A stretch of DNA of 64,000 nt from Alkalihalobacillus sp. BA299 (GTDB lineage Bacteria; Bacillota; Bacilli; Bacillales; Bacillaceae_F). This document shows, one piece after another, positions 8,578 to 18,282 of the stretch. Below the pieces are notes generated by a model that saw only the letters and a list, made by a program, of their open reading frames with translations, ran no database searches and was not told the DNA's origin. Location: assembly GCF_017745675.1 (NCBI RefSeq), contig NZ_JAFLJM010000004.1, positions 124,001 through 188,000 of the forward strand, written 5' to 3'. Both the position numbers and the translations under genes were made by a program. Positions within the stretch are counted from its first letter, which is position 1. The number at the start of each line of letters is the position of its first letter.

Positions 8578-9930
8578 TTAAACAATTGAAGAATAACCCC
8601 ATTGAAGTAAATCTTGCTCTACATCCTTAAGAGCGTCGCTAAACCGATTCACCAACACATCTATTTCTTCTTTACAAATAACAAGTGGAGGCGAGATGAG
8701 TATTGCATTACCTCGAACACCTTCCTCTCCAGCATTAGCAGGGTACACGATTAGTCCTCTTTCCATTGATTTTTGAATGACCAGATTACTGATATCTTGT
8801 GGTAATGAACATTTCTCACCTTTGTTAGCTACAAATTCAATTCCTAGCAGTAAGCCTTTCCCTCGAACATCACCGATAAATTCAAAGTGTTTACCAAGCT
8901 GAAATAAACGTTGTTTAAGGTAATTCCCCATCTCTTCTGCCCTTTGGACTAACTGATGTTTTTCAATGTAATGAAGGACAGCGAGTGAAACTGCTGCTGA
9001 CTGTGGATTTGCACTATACGTATGTCCACTCATAATAACTTTAGATCCATTTACAATCGGTTCCATTACTCGATCACTAACAACCGTAGCAGCCATTGGA
9101 GTATAACCAGCACTCATTCCTTTTCCTAATGCCACAATGTCGGGAAGGACATTCCAATGTTCGATTGCCAACATTCTTCCTGTTCTTCCGATACCTGTCA
9201 TCACCTCGTCTGCAATAAATAAGATGTTATATTGTTCACAGATCGCTTTAATTTCGGCGTAGTACCCTTCAGGTGGAACAATAGCACCTCCAGCAGCTCC
9301 TATAATAGGTTCAGCAATAAAGGCCGCAATTTGATCATGACCTATTCGCTTGATCGCTCGTTCTAATTCTTTTGCACAGAGTAAATTACAGCTAGGGTAG
9401 GTTTGACTGAATGGACAGCGGAAACAATATGGTGCACAAACATTAGGAAAATCCTCTAATAGTGGAGTAAATCGTTCCCTTCTACCCACATGGCCAGACA
9501 TAGATAATGCCCCTAACGTTATTCCGTGGTAACTCATCCATCGCGATAATATTTTATTTTTTTTGAAATTGCCTTGCTCTTGCCAATACTGAATGGCTAT
9601 CTTCATTGCTGTTTCTGTAGCTTCCGAACCACTATTGACAAAAAAAGACCAATTCAAATCTCCTGGAGTAATTTGACTAATTTTTTTCGCAAGAGCTTCA
9701 GCTGGCTCACTTGTAAATTGGGATCGATAAACAAAGGACACCCTTTTCGCTTGATCAATCATTGCATTAATGATTTCTTGAACACCATGCCCGATACTCG
9801 CTGTTACAGCGCCTGACGATCCGTCAATATATTCTTTGTTATTTTTATCGTAAAGATATATGCCATTTCCGTATTCAACGGTAGGGTAGACACCTTCTAA
9901 AATAGGTTTTATTAAATGATCACGTTTCAT
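8578..9930 (-). CDS. yodT: Class III PLP-dependent aminotransferase (YodT-like)
   Basis: A 450-residue fold-type I aminotransferase of the omega-amino-acid group. The PLP lysine lies in ALGKGMSAGYTPMAA, preceded by FIADEVMTGIGRTG. The glycine-rich phosphate contact NSGSEATETAMK is also present. It is the first gene of the yodT-S-R-Q operon, transcribed away from the PucR-type regulator. It would remove an amino group during beta-lysine breakdown, by analogy with the B. subtilis cluster. The start codon follows GGGAGG. Confidence 0.88.
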   Translation of the reverse strand: MKRDHLIKPILEGVYPTVEYGNGIYLYDKNNKEYIDGSSGAVTASIGHGVQEIINAMIDQAKRVSFVYRSQFTSEPAEALAKKISQITPGDLNWSFFVNSGSEATETAMKIAIQYWQEQGNFKKNKILSRWMSYHGITLGALSMSGHVGRRERFTPLLEDFPNVCAPYCFRCPFSQTYPSCNLLCAKELERAIKRIGHDQIAAFIAEPIIGAAGGAIVPPEGYYAEIKAICEQYNILFIADEVMTGIGRTGRMLAIEHWNVLPDIVALGKGMSAGYTPMAATVVSDRVMEPIVNGSKVIMSGHTYSANPQSAAVSLAVLHYIEKHQLVQRAEEMGNYLKQRLFQLGKHFEFIGDVRGKGLLLGIEFVANKGEKCSLPQDISNLVIQKSMERGLIVYPANAGEEGVRGNAILISPPLVICKEEIDVLVNRFSDALKDVEQDLLQWGYSSIV

Positions 9931-10249
9931 CCTTTTTCCTCCCTTTTGATAAAACCTTTACTGCCAGTATCCATTCTTATAGGGATACGATTGTGAGCGT
10001 TTAAGAAGCCCGTTACATTATTGAGTTCAGTTTATTTGAATTTAATCTCGTGTTCTATTCGACTAAACGATATAAATTAAAGGAATTTTTTATACAACAT
10101 GTACAATAATTCATATTTAGAAGACACCTTAATTCTATGGTAGACTATTGATATGATAGTTTTATTGTAATATTGCTAAAATAATATTTTTATACATAAC
10201 GATTAATTAATAAAAAAGAATGCTTTAGATAATTAAAGGGAGGTTAAAA
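9931..10249. promoter_or_regulatory. Divergent regulatory region between yodT and the PucR-type gene
   Basis: 319 bases without a gene. A perfect 6-base inverted repeat, GTATCC at 9967-9972 and GGATAC at 9983-9988, lies 37 bases upstream of yodT and is a candidate operator. The rest is AT-rich, with several TATAAT-like stretches near 10160-10200 that could serve the regulator. No sigma-54 -24/-12 pair was found here. Confidence 0.35.
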
Positions 10250-11902
10250 ATGGCTATTAGCATTCATGAAGCATTACAGTTACCTGTAATGAGAGATATA
10301 AGGTTAATTGCAGGTCATAAAGGGACATCTAACCTAATAAAATGGGTAACGATAGTAGAAGTAATTGAGGATATTAATAGATTACAAGAAGGAGAGTTTT
10401 TAATAACCACTGCATTTGGATTAAGTGAGAGTGAGCAAAAGCAAAATGATTTCAAGCTGCTTTTATCGTTGAAAAAATTGTCCGGAGTTGCTATTTATAC
10501 AGGCTTTTACCTAAAAGAGATTCCATCCCAATATATTGAAATTGCTAATGAAAATAATTTACCCCTACTAGAGATCCCTACTGATATTAATTTTTCAATG
10601 ATTACTAAGGCAATTCTTGAACAAATTGTTAATAACCAAATGCAATTATTGGAATATTCACTTAGTATTCATAAGGAACTGACTAAACTAGTACTTGATA
10701 ATGAGGATCCAAACCAAATTGCCAATACATTATCAAAATTAATTTCATCACCAATTATCATATACGATGAACTGCATGATATTGATCACATAGTAAACAA
10801 ATCAATAGATATTGTAATTCATGGGACTAAAATAACCTTGCCAGAATTAGAATTCGATTTACTAGAAAAGCTTGAAGAATGCTCAAAAAATAGAACATCA
10901 GCATATTTCCACCTTAACCATTACCATATTTCTATTCATCCAATTATTGCAAACGATCATTCTTATGGATGTATCGTAGCTATAAAACCTTCAGAAGTCT
11001 GGGGAAAAATGGATGATATCGCTATCGAACATGCAGCAACGATTTATGCCATCGAATCATTAAAAAAAGTAGCAATTGAAGAAACAAAAATTCGACTGCA
11101 AGGAGACTTTCTTGAAGACATTATTAATGGCCATATTGCGAATAAATCTATATCAATTGAACAAGGGCAAAAGCTTGGATACGACCTTTCCTTGACACAA
11201 ACTTTCTTCTATCTAACTTTTGAAGAGTGTGACGATAAACAAAGAGATTTACCAACACTAATTAGTAAACTTTTGCAAATCGTCAATCAACTGCTAAAGC
11301 AAAAAAGGAAACCTTTCATTGTTCGTTCTAAGTTAGATTCTTTGTTGCTATTAACAAATGTAACAGAAAGTAATAGTAAAAAAATGGCTTATGAAATAGA
11401 AAAGCAATGGAGGTACTTCTTTCCATCTATTTTATTAAAAATAGGTATTGGAAAATCTTATGATGATATTAATATGTTATCTAAAAGTGCGAAAGAAGCA
11501 CAAATTGCTGTTTCATTATCAGGATTAATCTCCAATTCAAGCTCAATAACACACTTTGATGAGCTTGGTATGTATCAATTACTTATTAATATGAAAAAAT
11601 CGGGTATCGATTTAAAAAATTTCTATACGGAGAACATAGGAGTTTTATTATATAATAGTAGACAAGGAACAGATTTCATCGAGACATTAGATACGTATTT
11701 AAAGAACAACCAAAACATGCAAACAACGGCTACGGAATTGTTTATTCATCGTCATACCTTAAAATATCGTCTAAAACAAATTGAGAAAAAAACCGGTATA
11801 GATTTAAAAATTGCCGATGATCGATTGAGAATACAGTTAGCTATTATGGCTTATAAACTCCTTTACCACTTAGAACAAGCCGGCGACATAGATTGTTTAT
11901 AG
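10250..11902 (+). CDS. PucR-family transcriptional regulator
   Basis: A 550-residue activator-type regulator. The N-terminal PucR domain (about 1-125) includes the typical LIAGHKGTSNLIKWVTIVEV, a middle region resembles a GGDEF-derived CdaR sensor segment, and the C-terminal helix-turn-helix has the family signature TATELFIHRHTLKYRLKQIE. It is divergent from yodTSRQ and separated by a regulatory gap, so control of that operon is the simplest hypothesis. The effector is unknown; related proteins sense purine or amino-acid breakdown products. A clean AGGGAGG precedes the ATG. Confidence 0.85.
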   Translation: MAISIHEALQLPVMRDIRLIAGHKGTSNLIKWVTIVEVIEDINRLQEGEFLITTAFGLSESEQKQNDFKLLLSLKKLSGVAIYTGFYLKEIPSQYIEIANENNLPLLEIPTDINFSMITKAILEQIVNNQMQLLEYSLSIHKELTKLVLDNEDPNQIANTLSKLISSPIIIYDELHDIDHIVNKSIDIVIHGTKITLPELEFDLLEKLEECSKNRTSAYFHLNHYHISIHPIIANDHSYGCIVAIKPSEVWGKMDDIAIEHAATIYAIESLKKVAIEETKIRLQGDFLEDIINGHIANKSISIEQGQKLGYDLSLTQTFFYLTFEECDDKQRDLPTLISKLLQIVNQLLKQKRKPFIVRSKLDSLLLLTNVTESNSKKMAYEIEKQWRYFFPSILLKIGIGKSYDDINMLSKSAKEAQIAVSLSGLISNSSSITHFDELGMYQLLINMKKSGIDLKNFYTENIGVLLYNSRQGTDFIETLDTYLKNNQNMQTTATELFIHRHTLKYRLKQIEKKTGIDLKIADDRLRIQLAIMAYKLLYHLEQAGDIDCL

Positions 11903-11939
11903 CATTGGCCCTGATCCTCCTTTAATATTTCATAAAAGA

Positions 11940-11978
11940 GAGCTTACCCATATGTAGTTTCGACTGATGAGTAAGCTC
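11940..11978. repeat. Inverted repeat downstream of the PucR-type gene
   Basis: GAGCTTAC and GTAAGCTC are separated by 23 bases. It is placed where a terminator would be, but no T run follows, so termination is uncertain. Confidence 0.4.
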
Positions 11979-12013
11979 CGCACGATATTAAAATGGCCCT
12001 TCTTTTTAACTGC

Positions 12014-12095
12014 CTGTATGCTTCTTATTAGTTATCACCAACCACGTTCTTGCATACGTTCTGATGGCTCAAGGGTTGAAATTTCAATTCCATTT
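12014..12095 (-). pseudogene. Possible 3' remnant of an unrecognised gene
   Basis: On the minus strand a frame reads GIEISTLEPSERMQERGW and then stops. It looks protein-like but has no start, no ribosome site and stops upstream. I do not recognise the family. It lies between the ablB stop and the inverted repeat after the PucR-type gene. Confidence 0.25.
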
Positions 12096-12114
12096 TTTCA
12101 GTAACGATCTCGAC

Positions 12115-12972
12115 TTATACTAATTTTTTAACCCATATATTCATATCCTCAAATTCTCCAAAAATATCACAGTTCTTAGTTAACCTCCCGTTATACTGAT
12201 AACCTAACTTCCCAAAAACAGCATTCATACCGAAGGACCGTGCGCGAGCTAATGAATACGCGCAATAAATGTTTTGCTCAATTAAATATTTTTCTAGTTC
12301 TGTAATAAGTAGCTTCATAAACCCATATTTTCGATGCTCTTTGAGCGTTGCACAATCGGTCATTTCCGCATTTTGGTAATGAGCATTCACTTCTGCTGAA
12401 GCAGCACTAACAATTTCACTATTCCATTCAACAAGATAAAAAATAGTTCCTTCATCCATTACTTTCTCGATGTAACTTTTTTCATTCATCGGTGTTGGAT
12501 AGGATGGGAAGACGTGGTGATACAGTTTGGCAAGATCACTTGCATCATCTTGTGTCGCTAGTCTCATCTTGTAGATACTTGGTAACAGTTGAATAGGTTC
12601 ATTATTTGGGAGCTCTAAAACACTGTTAATAATATCATCTTCTTCTTTCCAGTAATGACTTGTTCGCCGTTCATCAGAAAAATAGTAACTCATAAAATAA
12701 GCATCACTTCCGCTAAAAAACCCTTCAATGATTCCTTCGAGTTGATATCCATAAGACAAAAATTTTCTCCAATCTCCATCTTTTGATTTAATAATAACTT
12801 TTGTAAAAGAATACTCTTTGGCAATCTCGACAACTCTTTTCATAATAGACGAAACATTTCCGCGATAGTCGTCTACACGTAATCGTCGATTAGTGATATC
12901 GATATAAATGTTTATTGTATAATTCACGCCAGATTCACATTGAGATATGTGAAATATATTACTATTCTTCAT
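12115..12972 (-). CDS. ablB: Putative beta-lysine N-acetyltransferase (YodP/AblB)
   Basis: A 285-residue acetyltransferase. The C-terminal half is a GNAT domain with the acetyl-CoA-binding stretch around ATLKEHRKYGFMKLLI, while the N-terminal half is the extension typical of AblB/YodP. In methanogens AblB acetylates beta-lysine to N-epsilon-acetyl-beta-lysine; in Bacillus the product has been linked to kamA. It is third in the kamA-yokU-ablB operon. ATG 12972 follows GGAAGGTG with proper spacing. Confidence 0.88.
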   Translation of the reverse strand: MKNSNIFHISQCESGVNYTINIYIDITNRRLRVDDYRGNVSSIMKRVVEIAKEYSFTKVIIKSKDGDWRKFLSYGYQLEGIIEGFFSGSDAYFMSYYFSDERRTSHYWKEEDDIINSVLELPNNEPIQLLPSIYKMRLATQDDASDLAKLYHHVFPSYPTPMNEKSYIEKVMDEGTIFYLVEWNSEIVSAASAEVNAHYQNAEMTDCATLKEHRKYGFMKLLITELEKYLIEQNIYCAYSLARARSFGMNAVFGKLGYQYNGRLTKNCDIFGEFEDMNIWVKKLV

Positions 12973-12994
12973 AATAAGCACCTTCCTTTGTTAT

Positions 12995-13035
12995 AAAGGA
13001 TGCCTCAAAGGCTTTTTACCTTTGAAACATCCTTT
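12995..13035. terminator. Hairpin between yokU and ablB
   Basis: AAAGGATG plus CAAAGG pair with CCTTTG plus CATCCTTT around a short loop, with a bulge. It could be an attenuating terminator or an mRNA-processing hairpin inside the operon. Confidence 0.45.
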
Positions 13036-13136
13036 AAGCAGTAAGTGTCATACATTCCATTTCGTAAAACTAATTGTTTAAGCATATTGCTTTTTTAGTT
13101 CAGCTCATTTTTTTACATTTAGGGCAACCTCACCGA

Positions 13137-13409
13137 TCACGTTTGATTACCTAATGCAAATATATTTTTTACTGGAGCATCAAGCAAATCTTTATATGTT
13201 ATTTTGTTTGAGTATTCAGATAAATCCTTCATATATAAATGATTATCAATTTCTTGATTCATTTCATCCGTCAAGTATGTGCCACAGCTTTTACAAAACT
13301 TTGCTGGTATTTGTAATATTTCTACGTAATCTTTTCCGTCTGGCATCACCCAATAACAGGTTTTAGTCGCTTCTTGTACCTCTTTATCTTCACACCATGT
13401 GCATTGCAA
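13137..13409 (-). CDS. YokU-family zinc-ribbon protein
   Basis: A 90-residue protein with two Cys pairs, CTWC near the N-terminus and CKSC near residue 40, a probable zinc ribbon like the Bacillus YokU family. The function is unknown. The start is TTG 13409, placed after AAGAGGTG, which gives the family-like N-terminus MQCTWCE. It lies 17 bases from kamA and is almost certainly co-transcribed with it. Confidence 0.75.
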   Translation of the reverse strand: MQCTWCEDKEVQEATKTCYWVMPDGKDYVEILQIPAKFCKSCGTYLTDEMNQEIDNHLYMKDLSEYSNKITYKDLLDAPVKNIFALGNQT

Positions 13410-13425
13410 GATCTCCACCTCTTTC

Positions 13426-14847
13426 TTATGATGAACGTTGATTTTCTTCTTTTTTCTCCTTTGCTTTCATCATTCTTTCTTTCATTTCATCTCTCTTTTG
13501 ACGTCGATCCTTTAATGTAGCATGATCTTTAGATAAGCTATATTTCTTGCGTTTATCAAGTCGTCGTAAACCTTCAGGAACGAGATTAAATTTCTCATCA
13601 TTTAACAACGCTGCAACTCCAGCAGACTTCGACTCTGCCTTAACACCGTAGACTTCTTCAAAATATGCATCTGCCCGACCAGGAACATAATTATTAGGTT
13701 CTGGATACGTTGTAATGACACCTTCAAAATTACGTAACACCACTTTGTCTGGACTTTGAGAAATCAAATAATTAGGTTGTAATGCGATCTTCCCGCCACC
13801 ACCAGGTGCATCAACAACGAAAGTCGGTACTGCATAACCAGATGTATGTCCGCGAAGTCCTTCAATAATTTCTAACCCTTTAGAGACCGGAGCGCGAAAA
13901 TGTCCGATACCTTCAGATAGGTCACATTGATAAATATAATACGGTCTAATTCGTGACTTTACTAAATCATGCATTAATTTTTTCATAATATGTGTACTGT
14001 CATTAATTCCTGATAGAATAACAGCCTGGTTTCCAAGTGGAACACCTGCCATCGAAAGCATGTCACAAGCCTTTTTCGCTTCATCTGTAAGCTCTAGTGA
14101 ATGATTAAAATGTGTATTAAGCCACACTGGATGATACTTTTTCAAAATATTACATAGATTTTCAGTAATTCTCTGTGGGAAAACTACTGGAGCTCTTGTT
14201 CCAATTCGAATAATCTCTACATGCGAAATAGCTCTTAGGTTTTTTAAGATGTATTCAAGGATTGTGTCATTGACCAAAAGTCCGTCTCCACCAGAGATTA
14301 ACACATCACGAATTTCAGGGGTTTGACGAATATATTCAATGGCAACATCTAGTTGTTTTTTAGGTACCCCCATTCCCACTTGTCCGGAAAATCTTCGTCT
14401 TGTGCAATAACGGCAATACATTGAACATTGATTGGTTACTAGAAACAACACACGATCTGGATAACGATGAGTAAGCCCAGGAATAGGTGAATCATCGTCT
14501 TCAGATAATGGATCCTCTAAATCGTACTTCGTTTTATGAATTTCAGCAGACAATGGCACTGACTGCATCCGAATTGGACACCGTGGATCATCTGGGTTCA
14601 TTAATGAAGCATAATATGGAGTAATATTTAAAGGGATTGTTTGAGTAGAAATTCGTACTCCTTCTTCTTCCTCTGAAGTTAAATTAACAACTTTCTTTAA
14701 ATCTTCGAGTGTACGAATGGTGTTTGTAAGTTGCCACATCCAGTCATCCCATTTTTCCTGAGGCACATCCTTCCATAGTTCAATCTCAGTATAATGGCGT
14801 CCCTCTCTTACATTAAATGGACTAATCGTTTCGCTTCTTTTTGTCAT
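13426..14847 (-). CDS. kamA: L-lysine 2,3-aminomutase
   Basis: A radical SAM and PLP enzyme that converts L-lysine to L-beta-lysine. The [4Fe-4S] motif CSMYCRYC lies near residues 141-148, and ISGGDGLL and PGGGGKI are characteristic. At 473 residues it has the length of the B. subtilis enzyme, with a very basic C-terminal tail. It is first in the kamA-yokU-ablB operon, and GGAGGG precedes the ATG. The sigma-54 promoter at 14895-14914 lies about 50 bases upstream. Confidence 0.95.
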   Translation of the reverse strand: MTKRSETISPFNVREGRHYTEIELWKDVPQEKWDDWMWQLTNTIRTLEDLKKVVNLTSEEEEGVRISTQTIPLNITPYYASLMNPDDPRCPIRMQSVPLSAEIHKTKYDLEDPLSEDDDSPIPGLTHRYPDRVLFLVTNQCSMYCRYCTRRRFSGQVGMGVPKKQLDVAIEYIRQTPEIRDVLISGGDGLLVNDTILEYILKNLRAISHVEIIRIGTRAPVVFPQRITENLCNILKKYHPVWLNTHFNHSLELTDEAKKACDMLSMAGVPLGNQAVILSGINDSTHIMKKLMHDLVKSRIRPYYIYQCDLSEGIGHFRAPVSKGLEIIEGLRGHTSGYAVPTFVVDAPGGGGKIALQPNYLISQSPDKVVLRNFEGVITTYPEPNNYVPGRADAYFEEVYGVKAESKSAGVAALLNDEKFNLVPEGLRRLDKRKKYSLSKDHATLKDRRQKRDEMKERMMKAKEKKEENQRSS

Positions 14848-14894
14848 AGTATACCCTCCTCCAATTTACTTTTTCTTTTACTCACTTACATATA

Positions 14895-14914
14895 TTGCAA
14901 GAAGGATGCCAAAC
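14895..14914 (-). promoter_or_regulatory. Sigma-54 (-24/-12) promoter of kamA
   Basis: On the minus strand TTGGCATCCTTCTTGCAA keeps GG and GC exactly ten bases apart, matching the TTGGCAC-N5-TTGCW consensus. It lies 48 bases upstream of the kamA ATG, and the gene for a sigma-54 activator is directly upstream. Confidence 0.85.
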
Positions 14915-15077
14915 TGATGAATAATTTATAAAAATTTTAAAATTCAGTCTTATCTCTATTGGATTCATCAATAAATACTGGTAGTTACAGGATTTTATAT
15001 TTCTAAAAAATTAAATCACATGAAGTACATTTGCATCTCTCAAACTAGAATATTATTTAATTTCCACTGTATAGTGC

Positions 15078-15122
15078 AAAAAAAATAGCAGCAATGAAAG
15101 ATCATTTGCTGCCAATTTTTTT
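15078..15122 (-). terminator. Terminator of the sigma-54 activator gene
   Basis: GCAGCAAA pairs with TTTGCTGC with long flanking A and T runs. The stop codon of the activator gene is within the hairpin. Confidence 0.75.
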
Positions 15123-16535
15123 GCGATCCATATCAATATGATACTTATTTAATTTATATTGCAAAGCTTGTCTTTTTAGCCCAAGAGCCTTTGCTGTTTG
15201 ACTGATGTTCCCTGCATTTTTTTCATACATTTTCATAATCATATCTCTCTCAAACTCTTCCATAATATTCGGTAAATCGATTGACTCTTTCGTTGGGACA
15301 AAACGGGTTACTTCCGGTTCAGATTGAATCGAGGTTTTAAAGATGTGTGATGGTAAATGGTGCTTTTCTATTCGAGTATATCCTTTGTCAATAACATTAA
15401 AGGCAGATTCAATTGCATGACTGAGTTCCCGAATGTTACCAGGCCAATGATAGTTATGCAAATGCACCAAACATTCTGTACAAATCTCCTGAACTTGGGT
15501 ACCAAACATGCTATTAAACTTTTCAATAAAATGATTTACTAATAGCAAGATATCTGATTTTCGTTCTTGAAGCGAAGGTAATTGAATATGAACAACATTT
15601 AAACGGTAATACAAATCTGAACGCAGGATGTTTTGCTCTAATGCGGTTTCAGTACTAATGTTCATCGCTGTAATGATACGAACGTCGACTTCTTTCTCTG
15701 TTTCGCCACCAATTCTCCTGATCTTTCCGTCTTGTAAAACACGAAGTAGTTTTGCTTGTAGAGGTAAATCAAGACTGTTAAGCTCGTCTAAAAACAGCGT
15801 TCCTCCATTTGCTTGTTCAAAAATTCCTGGGCGATCAATCGCTCCAGTAAAAGCCCCTTTCGTTGTTCCAAACAAAAGACCTTCCATTAACTCTCTAGGG
15901 ACAGCTGCGCAATTTTGAGCAATAAATGGTTCCTCACTCCGTCTACTACCATTATGTATACTTTGCGCTACTAACTCTTTTCCGGTTCCCGTGACTCCAC
16001 AAATCATAACAGGTGAATCTGATCGAGTTGCTTTCTTTGCTATTGTAATAGCATCCTGAAAAGCTTTACATTCTCCAATTAAATCGCTAAATTGATAATC
16101 TGCTGCCCCTTTTGAATTTTTTCCTTTTTTCTTAGTTTCATATAGCTTCTTCTGCAATTCAATCGTTTGATCATACATATTCACAATCATCGTAATATCC
16201 TTAGCTAATTCTACTGCTCCAATGATTCTTTCCTCTTCATACAAAGGATAGGTACTATTAATTGTCGTAATTTGTTTTCCACGCAAGTTAACATAAGTCT
16301 GCATTTGGTCTTCAGTTTTAATTCCCATACACAATGCCTTGTTTAAGGTACTTGTTTCAACAGTTAGTGATGGATACAATTGGAAAATATTTTTACCAAT
16401 GACTTTCTCGCGACTAAGCCCATCAATATCTGCCATTGTTTGGTTATAAAAAACCGTAAATCCATCTTTATCAACAATATGAACACCTTCATTTGTCTTA
16501 TTTAAAACAAATTCAATATGTGAAGACCACTCCAT
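15102..16535 (-). CDS. PAS-AAA-Fis sigma-54-dependent activator (KamR/RocR-like)
   Basis: A 477-residue bacterial enhancer-binding protein. A PAS domain covers about 1-115, followed by the AAA+ domain with Walker A GVTGTGKE, the sigma-54 contact loop GAFTGA and Walker B GGTLFLDEL, and a Fis-type helix-turn-helix at the C-terminus (ISQTAKALGLKRQALQYKLN). It lies next to kamA, whose promoter is of sigma-54 type, so it very likely activates kamA in response to a lysine-related signal. ATG 16535 follows GGAGGGG; the upstream in-frame start at 16553 lacks a site. Confidence 0.9.
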   Translation of the reverse strand: MEWSSHIEFVLNKTNEGVHIVDKDGFTVFYNQTMADIDGLSREKVIGKNIFQLYPSLTVETSTLNKALCMGIKTEDQMQTYVNLRGKQITTINSTYPLYEEERIIGAVELAKDITMIVNMYDQTIELQKKLYETKKKGKNSKGAADYQFSDLIGECKAFQDAITIAKKATRSDSPVMICGVTGTGKELVAQSIHNGSRRSEEPFIAQNCAAVPRELMEGLLFGTTKGAFTGAIDRPGIFEQANGGTLFLDELNSLDLPLQAKLLRVLQDGKIRRIGGETEKEVDVRIITAMNISTETALEQNILRSDLYYRLNVVHIQLPSLQERKSDILLLVNHFIEKFNSMFGTQVQEICTECLVHLHNYHWPGNIRELSHAIESAFNVIDKGYTRIEKHHLPSHIFKTSIQSEPEVTRFVPTKESIDLPNIMEEFERDMIMKMYEKNAGNISQTAKALGLKRQALQYKLNKYHIDMDRKKIGSK

Positions 16536-16704
16536 TTCTATCTTCCCCTCCATCTAATGCTATTGTAAAAACATTTTATATTACATCTTTATTATTGGGT
16601 ACTATTGAGATTGAGTTTCTTCAAAAAATGGAACATATGGCCTAGATATCTATTTCACTCATTAAAGGATAATTTGTTAATCCCTTTTATTCTTCTTAAA
16701 AATT

Positions 16705-18282
16705 TTATTTTTCGACTTTGTGCATATTTTGAGTTGTATTACTTTTAACTACATTTATCCTTTTTATTATAAAAATGACAGCAATTAATATAAAAATTGA
16801 AACTACTAACCCTAACATTACACTTCCTGACACTCCTAAGACCATGTAGCCGACAGCTGTTATTACTGCAATTATGAGGGCATACGGAAGTTGAGTTATA
16901 ACATGGTCAATATGATTACAGCCAGCACCTGTTGAAGAAAGGATCGTTGTATCTGAAATTGGTGAACAATGATCACCAAATATAGATCCTGCTAATACAG
17001 CAGCTAGTATCGGTAAAATAAGACTGATATCACTTAACGCCGCAATCTCTCCTGCAATAGGTAACAAGATGGCAAATGTTCCCCAAGATGAACCAGTTGA
17101 AAAAGCCATGACTGCTGCAATAATAAATAACAATACTGGAAGATAAGCAATGTTAAGATATTGATTTACAAAACTAGCTAAATAAGGTCCTGTACCTAAT
17201 TCGCGAATAATTTCAATTAACGTCCAAGAAAACAATAAAATATAAATCGCTGGTAACATGGATTTAATACCGTTCCATAATCCTATTCTAAAGTCACTAA
17301 ATGGTATACGCTTTGCTAATAGCAAGACAACAGAAACTAGTAAACCTAATAAACCTCCATATACTAATGCTGTGGCCACATCCGTATTTTCAAAAATCGC
17401 AATTAAATTAATTTCCCCTTGAGAAGCTTGTATTCCTGTTAAGAACATAAAGAAAATGGTTCCGATAACTAAGGTTATAATTGGCCATAGTAAATCTCCT
17501 ACTTTTCCACTTTCCAAAGCTTTTATTGTTCTCTCACTATCAACCAGTTCTTTACTGTTATACTTATCCATTCCATTTGAGTTTATTGCTAACTCTTCAT
17601 GCTTTTTCATTAAACCAATGTCTAGTTTAAAGATGACAACAGCTATAACCATTAAAATTGCCAAGATAGCATAATAATTCATCGGAATCATTAATAGAAA
17701 AGCTGTAAGCGCCTCATATTGAGTTACACCATGATTGACGAGAATTCCACCAATAATAGTAATAATATATGCTCCCCAACTTGAAATAGGAGCTATGATA
17801 CAGATAGGTGCTGATGTAGAATCTACGATATAAGCTAATTTAGAACGAGAAATGTTATATCTATCTGTTAATGGTTGACTCACATTTCCAACTACTAAAC
17901 TATTGAAATAATCATCAATAAATATGATGACACCAAGAAAAAAGGTTACTAATTGTGCCCCTACTCTCGATTTCACTTTCTCCATTGCCCACTCTCCAAA
18001 GGCGCGGCTTCCACCTGTAATTGAAATAAGTGAAGAGATCATTCCTAATATCAATAAAAAAAAGAGAATATATAACTCCCACGTATTAAGATCACCATCA
18101 ACAACAAAAATATTTCCAACAACCGAAAAAATTTGTTTAAAAGTATCAAGTGGTTGATATGAATTAATCATTAATGAACCTATTACAATTCCAACGCCCA
18201 AAGAAAGCAATACTCTTCTCGTAAAAATAACCATTGTTAATGCCAAAACTGGTGGTAATAATGATAAAATTGAGTTTTCCAT
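16705..18282 (-). CDS. NhaC-family Na+/H+ antiporter or amino-acid exchanger
   Basis: A 525-residue polytopic membrane protein with about twelve hydrophobic segments. It has NhaC-family features: IFIDDYFNSLVVG in the first half and GSIFGDHCSPISDTTILSS in the second. Members exchange sodium or organic solutes for protons. Next to the kamA cluster it could import lysine or exchange it for a product; this is inferred from context. A good GGAGG site precedes the ATG. A cre box lies about 155 bases upstream. Confidence 0.85.
   Translation of the reverse strand: MENSILSLLPPVLALTMVIFTRRVLLSLGVGIVIGSLMINSYQPLDTFKQIFSVVGNIFVVDGDLNTWELYILFFLLILGMISSLISITGGSRAFGEWAMEKVKSRVGAQLVTFFLGVIIFIDDYFNSLVVGNVSQPLTDRYNISRSKLAYIVDSTSAPICIIAPISSWGAYIITIIGGILVNHGVTQYEALTAFLLMIPMNYYAILAILMVIAVVIFKLDIGLMKKHEELAINSNGMDKYNSKELVDSERTIKALESGKVGDLLWPIITLVIGTIFFMFLTGIQASQGEINLIAIFENTDVATALVYGGLLGLLVSVVLLLAKRIPFSDFRIGLWNGIKSMLPAIYILLFSWTLIEIIRELGTGPYLASFVNQYLNIAYLPVLLFIIAAVMAFSTGSSWGTFAILLPIAGEIAALSDISLILPILAAVLAGSIFGDHCSPISDTTILSSTGAGCNHIDHVITQLPYALIIAVITAVGYMVLGVSGSVMLGLVVSIFILIAVIFIIKRINVVKSNTTQNMHKVEK

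Noticed and set aside
9940..9975. CTGGCAG-like sequence upstream of yodT as a second sigma-54 promoter
   Set aside because: There is no GC element ten bases downstream of the GG, so the -12 half is missing.
11940..11978. Clean intrinsic terminator for the PucR-type gene
   Set aside because: The stem is good, but the loop is 23 bases and no T run follows, so it is listed only as an inverted repeat.
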